A DNA stretch of 64,000 nt from Longilinea sp964536805 (GTDB lineage Bacteria > Chloroflexota > Anaerolineae > Anaerolineales > Anaerolineaceae). The notes under the pieces were generated by a model. It did no database searches and was not told where the DNA came from. It saw only the letters and a program-made list of their open reading frames with translations. The stretch is taken from positions 1 to 64,000 of the forward strand of contig CAZHYQ010000007.1 of NCBI GenBank assembly GCA_964536805.1, written 5' to 3'. Below are positions 50,989 through 59,256 of the stretch, piece by piece. The stretch's first letter is position 1; the number at the start of each line of letters is the position of its first letter. The translations under genes and the position numbers were made by a program.

Positions 50989-52974
50989 ATGTCCATCCTC
51001 ACCGCAGAAAACCTCAGCCTGTCATTCGGCGCTTTCGACCTGTTTGGCGGCATCTCGCTCAGCATCGCGCGCGACAGCAAAGTCGGCCTGATCGGCCCCA
51101 ACGGCATTGGCAAGACCTCGCTGCTGCTGCTCCTGGCCGGCATCCACACCCCCACCACTGGGCAGGTACACATGGCGCGCGGTACGCGCCTGGGCTACCT
51201 GCGCCAAGAGGCCGTGGAAGCCTTCGCCGCGCGCGAAAACACCGTCCACGCCGAAATGCTGACCGTTTTCGGCGATCTTCTTGACCAACAGCAGCTTCTT
51301 CACGACCTCGAAGCGCAAATGGCCACCGATTTCAGCGACGAGCTGCTCGATCAGTACGGCAAATTGCAGGCTTCGTTTGAAACAGCCGGCGGTTATGAAT
51401 ATGAATTGAACATTCAGCAGACCCTGCAGGGTCTTGGATTGGGCAAGGAAACCTGGGATATGCCGCTTTCGCACCTCTCGGGCGGTCAAAAGACGCGCGC
51501 CCTGCTGGCCCGCCTGCTGCTGGAAAAGCCCGACCTGCTGATGCTGGATGAACCCACCAATCACCTCGACCTGGAGGCGGTGGAATGGCTGGAGCGCACC
51601 CTGCGCGAGTGGGACGGCGCGGTGCTGATCGTCAGCCACGACCGCTACTTCCTCGATAACGTGGTCAACACGCTGTGGGAAATGAACCCGGCCGGGTTGG
51701 AACTCTATCCCGGCAACTACTCCTCCTACCTGCTGCAAAGGCAGGACCGCTGGGACTACTACGAACGCGTTTACACCGAAGAAAAAGAGCGCATGCTGAA
51801 CGAGGTGGATTTTATCCAGCGTAACTGGGTGCGCGCCAGCACCCACGCCCGCGCCCTGGGCCGTTTGCGCATCCTTAGCCGCGATCTGGCCGTGGTGGAG
51901 CATTTCGGTGTGCTGGCGCTGCGCAACGGCAAGCAGTGGAACGAATTCGGCCTGAGCGCCGACCGGCCGCTGGACGTGATCGAGGCAGTGCGCAAGGTGA
52001 ACGCCATCACGCTGCCCAATGCCCGCCCGCCTCACATCAAACCGCGCCTGGCGGCGGCCAGCGTCACCGGCACCATTGTAATGCGCGCCAAAACGCTGAC
52101 GGTCGGCTACCCATCGCGCACGCTGTTCAGCACGCGCGACCTGGAACTGCACCGCGGGGAGTGCGCAGCCTTGATCGGACCGAACGGCAGCGGCAAGACC
52201 TCTTTCATTCGAACCATGCTGGGCGAGATCGAGCCGCTGGCGGGCGAAATTGAACTGGGACCCAGCGTCAAGGTGGGCTACTTCGCCCAGGCGCACGACG
52301 GCTTGAATGCCGAACGCAGCGTGCTGGATGAACTGCAGCTGCGCAAGGAGATGGACGCTGAAGCAGCCCGCAAGCACCTGGCGGCCTACCTCTTCCGCGG
52401 CGAAGATGCTTTCAAGCTGGTCAGCACGCTTTCGGGCGGCGAGCGCGCCCGCCTGGCGCTGGCCCTGCTGGCGCTGGAAGGCGCCAACTTCTTGGTGCTG
52501 GACGAACCCACCAACCACCTCGACATTCCGGCGCGCGAAGCGCTGCAGGAAGTGCTGGAGGATTTTGGCGGCACCATCCTGCTGGTCTCGCACGACCGTT
52601 ACCTGATTGAACGCCTGGCGACCCAGATCTGGGAGCTGCGCGACGACGGTTTACGGGTGTTCAAGGGCGGCTACCGCGAGTTCATCATGCGCCAGGCCGC
52701 CAGCTTGCCGGTGAACAAACAAACCATCCTGGCTGCTCGAAAACCGCTTTTCAAAGTCGACAGCCGCGAGGCGCGCAAACGCGCCGAGGCATTGGAACGG
52801 CTGGAGAGCCGCATCCACGAGCAGGAACAGGCGCTCAAGAAGCTGTACGTCGAACTGGACCGTGCCAGTCAAAAGCGCGCCTTCAACCAGGCCAGCGAAC
52901 TTGGCCAGCGCACGGTTGAGGTGCAGGCCTCGCTGGACCAATTGATGGCCGAATGGGAAAAACTGGCTGCATAA
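50989..52974 (+). CDS. ABC-F family translation factor / ribosome protection ATPase
   Basis: 661 residues with two ABC domains and no membrane part. Walker A GPNGIGKT (36-43) and GPNGSGKT; ABC signatures LSGGQKTR and LSGGERAR; Walker B LLMLDEPTNHLD and LVLDEPTNHLD. The linker between the domains (DFIQRNWVRASTHARALGR) would reach the peptidyl transferase centre, and a C-terminal coiled coil follows (about 590-655). Members are housekeeping (EttA/Uup) or resistance factors; the leader upstream favours an inducible one. AAGGAG precedes the ATG. Confidence 0.9.
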   Translation: MSILTAENLSLSFGAFDLFGGISLSIARDSKVGLIGPNGIGKTSLLLLLAGIHTPTTGQVHMARGTRLGYLRQEAVEAFAARENTVHAEMLTVFGDLLDQQQLLHDLEAQMATDFSDELLDQYGKLQASFETAGGYEYELNIQQTLQGLGLGKETWDMPLSHLSGGQKTRALLARLLLEKPDLLMLDEPTNHLDLEAVEWLERTLREWDGAVLIVSHDRYFLDNVVNTLWEMNPAGLELYPGNYSSYLLQRQDRWDYYERVYTEEKERMLNEVDFIQRNWVRASTHARALGRLRILSRDLAVVEHFGVLALRNGKQWNEFGLSADRPLDVIEAVRKVNAITLPNARPPHIKPRLAAASVTGTIVMRAKTLTVGYPSRTLFSTRDLELHRGECAALIGPNGSGKTSFIRTMLGEIEPLAGEIELGPSVKVGYFAQAHDGLNAERSVLDELQLRKEMDAEAARKHLAAYLFRGEDAFKLVSTLSGGERARLALALLALEGANFLVLDEPTNHLDIPAREALQEVLEDFGGTILLVSHDRYLIERLATQIWELRDDGLRVFKGGYREFIMRQAASLPVNKQTILAARKPLFKVDSREARKRAEALERLESRIHEQEQALKKLYVELDRASQKRAFNQASELGQRTVEVQASLDQLMAEWEKLAA

Positions 52975-52990
52975 CGAGTTATTGATGTTT

Positions 52991-53102
52991 GGCATACCTG
53001 GGACGATTTCAAACTGTGTAAAAGCCCCTCTCGACCAGAATTAACCTCGATCCGTATGAACCCTCCCCATAATGGGGAGGGTGGCTGCAGGCCGGGTGGG
53101 GC
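52991..53102. repeat. Direct repeat, copy 1
   Basis: Starts GGCATACCTGGGACGATTTC, carries a CCCTCCCCAT/ATGGGGAGGG hairpin and ends GCAGGCCGGGTGGGG. About 80% identical to copy 2. Confidence 0.75.
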
Positions 53103-53160
53103 TACTGATTTATTTACGCTGGCTGTGTTGGCGTTTGACAATCCTGACTGCGGATTCTCT

Positions 53161-53282
53161 GGCATACCTGGAGCGATTTCACCTCTTGCAAAGCCCCTCC
53201 CAGCCTAGACAAGCCTCGATCCGTACGAACCCTCCCCATTTTCTCCGAAAATGGGGAGGGTGGCTGCAGGCCGGGTGGGGTT
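53161..53282. repeat. Direct repeat, copy 2
   Basis: Same start and end as copy 1; the hairpin loop is longer (ATTTTCTCCGAAAAT), so its stem is extended. Confidence 0.75.
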
Positions 53283-53354
53283 CACCATCAAAGACCAATT
53301 CTTCCGTAATTGACTTACCAATTCCCCCCATTCGCCAACCACTTGCGAAATGGT

Positions 53355-53360
53355 TATAAT
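53355..53360 (+). promoter_or_regulatory. -10 box of gatC copy 2, leaderless
   Basis: TATAAT with 6 nt to the ATG at 53367; -35 weak. Confidence 0.6.
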
Positions 53361-53366
53361 AACCCC

Positions 53367-53654
53367 ATGCCCTTAACCCTTGCCGAAGTCGAACATATTG
53401 CCCAACTGGCTCGTTTGGAACTGAGCGCGGAAGAGAAGGAACGCTACCGCCAACAACTCTCCGCCATCCTGGAGTATGCCCGTCGCCTGCAGGAACTGGA
53501 TACCGCGGGCATCCCACCCACCGCCAGCGTACTGCCGGAGCGCAGCGTGCTGCGTCCCGACGAAATCACCCCGGGCCTGTCGCTTGCGGACCTGCTGCGC
53601 AACGCGCCCCAGGTCGAGGACGACCAGTTCCGCGTGCCGCCGGTGTTGGAGTAA
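53367..53654 (+). CDS. gatC: Amidotransferase subunit C, second copy
   Basis: 95 residues, standard GatC: LAEVEHIAQLARLELSAEEK, ILEYARRLQELDTAGIPPT, RPDEITPGLS and a C-terminal QFRVPPVLE. It is the canonical version, closer to typical bacterial GatC than the copy at 24115. A gap of 114 nt with simple repeats separates it from gatA. Confidence 0.93.
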   Translation: MPLTLAEVEHIAQLARLELSAEEKERYRQQLSAILEYARRLQELDTAGIPPTASVLPERSVLRPDEITPGLSLADLLRNAPQVEDDQFRVPPVLE

Positions 53655-53768
53655 GAGTGATGTGTCAATGAGTTGATGCGTAATGAGGAACACCCTCTTC
53701 GCATCCTCCTCATTACTCATTACTCAGAACCCTGAACTTTGAACTTTGAACGCATAACTCTCCTAGCC

Positions 53769-55247
53769 ATGTCCCTTCATCACCTTTCCGTCCACGAATT
53801 ACTCTCCGGCCTGCAGCGCGGAGAATTTTCCAGCCGCGAGGTCACCCAGGACTGTCTGGATCAGATCGAGCGCCTCGAACCGCAGCTGCACGCCTTTATC
53901 ACCCGCACCCCGGAACTGGCGCTGCAGATGGCCGACTCAGCCGACCGCCAACGCGCCCAGGCGCGCTCTGCCGGTTCGCCCAGCCCGCCCCTGTTGGGGC
54001 TGCCGTTGGCCGTCAAGGACGTTTTGGCGCTGAAGGATGTGCGCTGCACCTGCGGCTCGAAAGTGTTGGATAACTTCATACCGCCCTATACCGCCACCGC
54101 CGTGCAGCGCCTGCTGGATGCGGGCGTGGTGGTGCTGGGCAAGACCAACAACGATGAATTCGCCATGGGGTCCTCCACCGAAAATTCAGCCTACGGTCCC
54201 ACCCGCAACCCGTGGGATTTGACGCGCGTGCCGGGCGGATCGAGCGGCGGCAGCGCCGCGGCCGTGGCTGCCCGCCTGATGCCGGCCGCCTTTGGCACCG
54301 ACACCGGCGGTTCAGTGCGCCAGCCGGCCTCCTACTGCGGCATCACCGGCATCAAACCCACCTACGGGCGCGTCTCGCGCTACGGCCTGGTGGCTTACGG
54401 CTCCTCGCTGGATACGGTCGGCATGTTCGCCCGCAGTGCCGAAGATGTGGCACTGATTTTTCAGCATATGGCAGGTTATGACGTGCGCGACGCCACCAGC
54501 CTGGATGCCCCCATCCCGGCCTACACCCCGCTGCCTGCCGACCCTTCGCTGAAGGGGCTGCGCATCGGTGTACCGAACGAATATTTCATTGAGGGCATGC
54601 AGCCCGAGGTTGAAGGAGCTGTAAGAACCGCCATCGCCTTGATGGAACAATTGGGCGCCAGCGTCCAACCGGTCAGCCTGCCGCACACCGGCTATGCCCT
54701 GCCGGTCTACTACCTGATTGCCCCAGCCGAAGCCTCGGCCAACCTGGCGCGTTACGACGGTGTGCGGTTTGGACCGCGCCAGCCCACCGATGAGCTGCTG
54801 CCCATGTATTTCAAAACGCGCGGCGCCGGTTTTGGCTCCGAAGTCAAGCGCCGCATCATGCTCGGCACCTACGCGCTTTCCGCCGGTTATTATGATGCCT
54901 ACTACGGCCAGGCGCAGAAGGTGCGCACGCTCATCAAACGCGACTTCGAACAGGCCTTCGAACAGGTGGATGTCATCGCCGCGCCGGTCGCGCCGACAAC
55001 TGCCTTCCGCCTGGGCGAACATAGCGAAGATCCGCTGGCGATGTACCTCGAAGACGTTTTTACCCTTCCCATCAACCTGGCGGGCGTGCCCGGGCTGGCC
55101 TTCCCGGTCGGATTCGACCAGGACCGCCTGCCTGTTGGCATGCAATTAATGGGACCGCATTTCCAGGAAGACCGGCTCTTCCGCGTGGCGCACGCCTACC
55201 AGCAGGTGACCGATTGGCACTTGCGCAAGCCGGCCCTGGCGATTTAG
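53769..55247 (+). CDS. gatA: Amidotransferase subunit A, second (canonical) copy
   Basis: 492 residues from ATG 53769. Catalytic residues Lys83 (AVKD), cis-Ser158 (GGSSGGS) and nucleophile Ser182 (DTGGSVRQPA) have the spacing of characterised GatA. KPTYGRVSRYGLVAYGSSLD is also typical. No gatB follows. It must therefore either share the gatB at 19412 or serve as the main GatA while the other copy has a new partner. Confidence 0.92.
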   Translation: MSLHHLSVHELLSGLQRGEFSSREVTQDCLDQIERLEPQLHAFITRTPELALQMADSADRQRAQARSAGSPSPPLLGLPLAVKDVLALKDVRCTCGSKVLDNFIPPYTATAVQRLLDAGVVVLGKTNNDEFAMGSSTENSAYGPTRNPWDLTRVPGGSSGGSAAAVAARLMPAAFGTDTGGSVRQPASYCGITGIKPTYGRVSRYGLVAYGSSLDTVGMFARSAEDVALIFQHMAGYDVRDATSLDAPIPAYTPLPADPSLKGLRIGVPNEYFIEGMQPEVEGAVRTAIALMEQLGASVQPVSLPHTGYALPVYYLIAPAEASANLARYDGVRFGPRQPTDELLPMYFKTRGAGFGSEVKRRIMLGTYALSAGYYDAYYGQAQKVRTLIKRDFEQAFEQVDVIAAPVAPTTAFRLGEHSEDPLAMYLEDVFTLPINLAGVPGLAFPVGFDQDRLPVGMQLMGPHFQEDRLFRVAHAYQQVTDWHLRKPALAI

Positions 55248-55268
55248 AATTTCGAAACGGAGGAGTTT

Positions 55269-55511
55269 ATGTCCGAAGCTACAGACCTTCTGGCCCGCGA
55301 ATTTGTCTGTTCGCATTGCGGCACCAAAGGCGGGCAGACCCAGGAACTGGCCATGTCCGGCACAGGTCTGACGCGGCTGCTGGAAATCCAGCCCTACCGC
55401 TACACCTTTGTTTCCTGCACCAACTGCGGCTTCACCGAGGTATTCAACCTCGATATCCTCGAAGGACGCGACGACCTGGGCACTTTTCTCGATGCGTTGT
55501 TCATGGATTAA
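55269..55511 (+). CDS. Small zinc-ribbon protein (COG3478-like)
   Basis: 80 residues with two CxxC pairs (FVCSHCGTKG and FVSCTNCGFTEVF) flanking LSGTGLTRLL-like and LEIQPYRYTFV strands. This fits the predicted nucleic-acid-binding zinc-ribbon group. Role unknown. GGAGGAG precedes the ATG, 21 nt after gatA. Confidence 0.75.
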   Translation: MSEATDLLAREFVCSHCGTKGGQTQELAMSGTGLTRLLEIQPYRYTFVSCTNCGFTEVFNLDILEGRDDLGTFLDALFMD

Positions 55512-55661
55512 GCCTGTTGGCATTCAATTCAACCCCTGGCCAGTTTCGCGAGCCTGCCTGGTATCATAAACCGTAAGCCCATCCGGCAACCTGGGGAGCG
55601 CTTCACTGGTTGAAAACATCCCCGCTGCCATTTTTGAGAATTTTCGCTTTCAGGAGTCTCC

Positions 55662-57362
55662 ATGTCTACCCCTATTCCGCAATCTGCTGAAGCTCTGATC
55701 CACCTGAGCTGGACTGATATTGAGCCGCATATCGATGAACTCAAGCAAACCACCCTCAGCGCTCAAAATGTCGATGCCTGGCTGGAACACTGGTCGGATG
55801 TCACGCGCGCCGTGATGGAAACGAGCCAGCGCCTCTATGTGGCCATCACCGTCAATACCACCGACGAAGCTGCTGAAAAAGCGTACAACGCCTTTTTTGA
55901 GGGGTTGTATCCCCTTGCCATGGCGGCCGAAAATGAACTCAAACTCAAGCTGCTGCAAAGCGGTCTGAGTCCGGCCGGTTTCGAGATTCCGTTACGCAAT
56001 ATGCGCTCCGAAGCCGACCTGTTCCGCGAGGAAAATCTCCCGTTGGTGGCCGAGGAACAGAAACTCAACACCGAACACCAAAAGATTATCGGCGCGCAAA
56101 CGGTGGAATGGGAAGGCAAGGAAGTCACCGTCCAGCAGCTCAAACCGGTCTTTCAATCTGTCGACCGCGCCCAGCGCGAGAAAGCCTGGCGGCTGGCTGC
56201 CAAACGCCAGTTGGCTGACCGCGGCGCGCTGAATGAATTGTGGCAAAAACTCCTGCCGCTGCGCCGAAAAATGGCCGAAAACGCCGACATGCCCGACTAT
56301 CGCGCCTACATGTGGCAGAACCTGAAACGCTTCGACTACACCCCGGCCGACTGCCGCAAGTTCCATGATGCCATTGAACAGGTCGTCGTCCCGGCCGCCC
56401 GGCGCGTTTACGAACGCCGCCGCCAACGCCTGGGCGTGGATACGCTGCGTCCGTGGGACCTGGATGTCGACCCGTCCGGCCAGCCGCCGCTGCGCCCCTT
56501 TAAGGACGACGCTGAATTCAAAGCCGGCGTCAGTTCCATCTTCCACCAGGTCGATCCCGTCCTGGGCGGTTATTTCGACACCATGCGCAACGAAGGTCTG
56601 CTGGATCTTGAAAACCGGAAAAACAAGGCGCCCGGCGGCTATTGCACCGGTTACCCGATGGCCCGGCGGCCTTTCATTTTTATGAATGCAGTCGGCATTC
56701 ATGATGACGTCCAGACCCTGTTGCACGAGGGCGGACATTCCTTTCACGTTTTCGAATCGGCGGCGCTGCGCTATGCCCAACAACTGGACGTGCCAACCGA
56801 GTTCGCCGAAGTGGCCTCGATGAGCATGGAACTGCTCGCCTCGCCCTACCTGGCCGCGGAAAAAGGCGGCTTTTACACCACAGCCGAAGCAAAACGGGCG
56901 CGCATCGAGCACCTGGAAGGCGATATCCTCTTCTGGCCTTACATGGCCGTGGTGGATGCCTTCCAGCACTGGGTCTATGAGAATCCTGACAAAGCTATGA
57001 GACCGTCCGAGTGCGATGCCGCCTGGGGACGCGAGTGGCGCCGCTTTATGACCGTGGTGGATTGGAGCGGACTGGATGCCGAGATGGTCACTGGCTGGCA
57101 GCGCAAGCTGCACATCTTCCAGATTCCGTTCTACTATGTCGAATACGGCCTGGCGCAGCTGGGCGCGGCCCAGGTGTGGCGCAACTCGCTCAAGGACCAG
57201 GCTGGCGCCGTAGCAAGTTACCGCCAGGCGCTGGCACTGGGCGGCACCGCCGCGCTGCCAAAGCTTTTCCAGGCGGCCGGAGCGCGGCTGGCTTTCGACC
57301 CCGCCACGCTGGGCGAAGCGGTTTCATTGATGGAAGCCCAGATCGCCGAGCTGGAAGCGTAA
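55662..57362 (+). CDS. pepF: M3 family oligoendopeptidase F
   Basis: 566 residues. The zinc motif TLLHEGGHSFHVFE (HExxH with the third ligand Glu downstream in EFAEVASMSMELL) is complete, and GAVASYRQALALGG lies near the C-terminus. Cytosolic zinc endopeptidase of short peptides. AGGAG lies 7 nt before the ATG. Confidence 0.92.
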   Translation: MSTPIPQSAEALIHLSWTDIEPHIDELKQTTLSAQNVDAWLEHWSDVTRAVMETSQRLYVAITVNTTDEAAEKAYNAFFEGLYPLAMAAENELKLKLLQSGLSPAGFEIPLRNMRSEADLFREENLPLVAEEQKLNTEHQKIIGAQTVEWEGKEVTVQQLKPVFQSVDRAQREKAWRLAAKRQLADRGALNELWQKLLPLRRKMAENADMPDYRAYMWQNLKRFDYTPADCRKFHDAIEQVVVPAARRVYERRRQRLGVDTLRPWDLDVDPSGQPPLRPFKDDAEFKAGVSSIFHQVDPVLGGYFDTMRNEGLLDLENRKNKAPGGYCTGYPMARRPFIFMNAVGIHDDVQTLLHEGGHSFHVFESAALRYAQQLDVPTEFAEVASMSMELLASPYLAAEKGGFYTTAEAKRARIEHLEGDILFWPYMAVVDAFQHWVYENPDKAMRPSECDAAWGREWRRFMTVVDWSGLDAEMVTGWQRKLHIFQIPFYYVEYGLAQLGAAQVWRNSLKDQAGAVASYRQALALGGTAALPKLFQAAGARLAFDPATLGEAVSLMEAQIAELEA

Positions 57363-57430
57363 GTAAACGAAAGGCGTTCAAGCGCATAGGAAAGATTACT
57401 TGTTCTTACCTATACGCACAGTAATAAACA

Positions 57431-57460
57431 ATCCCCCACCGTGTGGTGGGGGATTTGTCT
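57431..57460 (+). terminator. Terminator of pepF
   Basis: ATCCCCCACC/GGTGGGGGAT, GTGT loop, then TTGTCTT. Confidence 0.88.
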
Positions 57461-57513
57461 TGCCGGTCAGGTTAATCGCTAACCGCTAATAGCCAACTGC
57501 TAACGGCTTCTGC

Positions 57514-58752
57514 TCACGCCTCTTCCAGCGCGCAATCCAGGTCGCGGATGATATCTTCGACGTTTTCGATGCCCACCGAAAGACGTACCAGGCCGTCGGT
57601 GATGCCTGCGCCCAGGCGTTCTTCCCGCGGCACGCCGGAATGCGTCATGCTGGCCGGGTGCTCGATCAGCGAATCGACGTTGCCCAGGCTGACCGCCAGC
57701 GTGCAGGTTTGCACGGCATTCATCAACGCTTCGCCAGCCGGCAGGCCGCCCTTCACTTCAAAGGCGATCATGCCGCCGTAGCAGTGCATCTGGCTGCGCG
57801 CCAGCGCATGGTCGGGATGGCTTTCCAGCCCGGGGTAATAAACGCGCTCAACCTTGGGGTGGTTTTCAAGGAAACGGGCCACGGCCATGGCGTTTTCGCA
57901 ATGGCGCTGCATGCGCAGCTCGTATGTCTTCAGGCCGATGTTCGCCAGCCAGGCATCAAACGGACTGGCCGAGCCGCCCAGCATTTTCAGTATCGCGTAC
58001 AGTTCCTTGCGCACCCAGCCGACGTGCCGGCTGACCACCGCGCCGCCAATGACCAGCCCGTGCCCGGAGAGGTATTTGGTGGTGGAGTGCAGCACCACGT
58101 CCGCGCCCAGCGTCAACGGCCGCTGACAGTAAGGCGAAGCAAAGGTGTTATCGACCAGCAGCCAGGCCTTGTGGCGGTGGGCCGCATCCGCCACGCCCGA
58201 TAGATCCGTCAAGGCCATGGTGGGGTTGGCCGGCGATTCAGCATAGGCCAGCACAGCCTCGGGATGCTGCTTGAAGGCTTCCTCCCAGTTTTCAACCGAC
58301 GGATCGGTCAGCCAGATGGTCTTGATGCCGTAATTGCAGGCCACGTTTTTCAAAAAGGTGTAGGTGGCGCCATAAATCGCTTCCTGCGCAATGATGGTCT
58401 GCCCGCTCTTCACGCAAGCCAGAATGGCCGCCGAGATTGCCGCCATGCCGGAGGCAAACACCAGCCCGGCAACCACCTCGCGGATCGGTTTTTCAGGGTC
58501 GGCGCGCAGCAGGTCGAGTCCTTCCAGCGCAGCGTATTTCTCAGCCAGCTGGGTCAGGTTGGGGTTGCCCATGCGCGTGTAGACGTAACCGGGATCTTCG
58601 CCTTTGAAGATCGCGGCGCCGGTCGCCACGTCCGGAAAGCTGAAGGTTGAAGTCTGGTATATGGGGGTGATATGCGCGTGCAGCGGGTTGTGCCCCTCCC
58701 CGACATGGTTCACCAGCGTGCTCATTCCTTGCTTCGGGTCAAAGTCGGCCAT
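57514..58752 (-). CDS. Cys/Met metabolism PLP enzyme (methionine gamma-lyase / cystathionine gamma-synthase family)
   Basis: 412 residues. Schiff-base Lys226 in HSTTKYLSGHG, Asp201 in LLVDNTFASP, Tyr127 in AIYGAT and YTRMGNPN for the phosphate site. The sequence resembles methionine gamma-lyase and O-acetylhomoserine sulfhydrylase; the Cys that marks classical methionine gamma-lyases at YGC is Ala here, so the exact reaction is open. AGGAG precedes the ATG. No SAM riboswitch is seen upstream. Confidence 0.87.
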   Translation of the reverse strand: MADFDPKQGMSTLVNHVGEGHNPLHAHITPIYQTSTFSFPDVATGAAIFKGEDPGYVYTRMGNPNLTQLAEKYAALEGLDLLRADPEKPIREVVAGLVFASGMAAISAAILACVKSGQTIIAQEAIYGATYTFLKNVACNYGIKTIWLTDPSVENWEEAFKQHPEAVLAYAESPANPTMALTDLSGVADAAHRHKAWLLVDNTFASPYCQRPLTLGADVVLHSTTKYLSGHGLVIGGAVVSRHVGWVRKELYAILKMLGGSASPFDAWLANIGLKTYELRMQRHCENAMAVARFLENHPKVERVYYPGLESHPDHALARSQMHCYGGMIAFEVKGGLPAGEALMNAVQTCTLAVSLGNVDSLIEHPASMTHSGVPREERLGAGITDGLVRLSVGIENVEDIIRDLDCALEEA

Positions 58753-58925
58753 TCGTTTCTCCTGGGAAAAAATACGCGATTAAAATGATTATAATGACCA
58801 AAAGGGCTTACGGAGGCCGTGCTGGAAAGTTGTGACGAATGACCGGATGAAAGTCACCCTCTGCGCGCAAGAATGACAGCCTCAACCTCGCCCCGGCCAA
58901 CCGTGCCTGCCCAAAACCAGCGCGA

Positions 58926-58954
58926 TTGACGTTTACCGCATCCTCTGGTATCCT
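58926..58954 (+). promoter_or_regulatory. Promoter of the SRP RNA
   Basis: TTGACG (58926-58931), 17-nt spacer, TATCCT (58949-58954); transcription start expected at about 58961. Confidence 0.8.
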
Positions 58955-58960
58955 TTACCT

Positions 58961-59069
58961 GCGAACGGGCGGGACCGGCGCGGCGGAAACCTTCGAAACC
59001 CGACAGGTCCGAGAGGAAGCATCGGTAAGGGGGCCCTTCCGGGCGCCGCCGGGAAACCTGCCCGTTTGC
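58961..59069 (+). ncRNA. ffs: Signal recognition particle RNA, small bacterial type
   Basis: About 109 nt. The ends GCGAACGGGC and GCCCGTTTGC pair. Domain IV reads ACAGGTCCGAGAGGAAGCAT: the conserved asymmetric and symmetric loops of the Ffh site with a GAGA tetraloop in place of GGAA, then CGGTAAGG. It binds Ffh and targets membrane proteins. Exact ends are estimated. Confidence 0.93.
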
Positions 59070-59083
59070 ACTTTAAGGCGAAT

Positions 59084-59213
59084 TTACCACGGAGACACGG
59101 AGGACACAGAGAAGAAAAAAAGAGAAATCTGGAAAATACGAATCAAACGAAAATGATCCTGAGGTTTTTTCCTGATTTTTACTCCGTGCTCTCCGTGCCT
59201 CCGTGGTTAATTT
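59084..59213. repeat. MITE-like element with CCACGGAG inverted ends, copy 2
   Basis: Left end TACCACGGAGACACGGAGG (59084 on) and right end GCCTCCGTGGTTAA (to about 59213) are inverted. The interior shares TTTTTCCTGATTTTTAC with copy 1 at 12264. About 130 nt, shorter than copy 1. It lies between ffs and the methyltransferase gene. Confidence 0.7.
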
Positions 59214-59256
59214 CTCCGTCATTTAATAATCTACTAAATCTATTAGCACGAATCTT

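Larger units (their letters stand above)
52975..53366. other. Intergenic region with a direct repeat pair
   Basis: Holds two copies of an about 115-nt repeat and the -10 box for gatC. No gene seen. Confidence 0.6.

Noticed and set aside
51022..52593. A 523-codon open frame on the minus strand opposite the ABC-F gene
   Set aside because: It mirrors a strongly supported ABC-F gene, has no recognisable domain, and such long antisense frames are expected in GC-rich DNA.
53161..53282. Direct repeat read as an integron attC site
   Set aside because: No integrase gene and no RYYYAAC core; the hairpin is GC-rich and both copies are direct repeats.
58753..58925. SAM riboswitch upstream of the Cys/Met PLP enzyme gene
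   Set aside because: I looked for the SAM-I stems and conserved core and did not find them; only a short leader with AGGAG is seen.
58926..59156. 76-codon frame over the SRP RNA
   Set aside because: It covers the SRP RNA and its promoter, which are far better supported.
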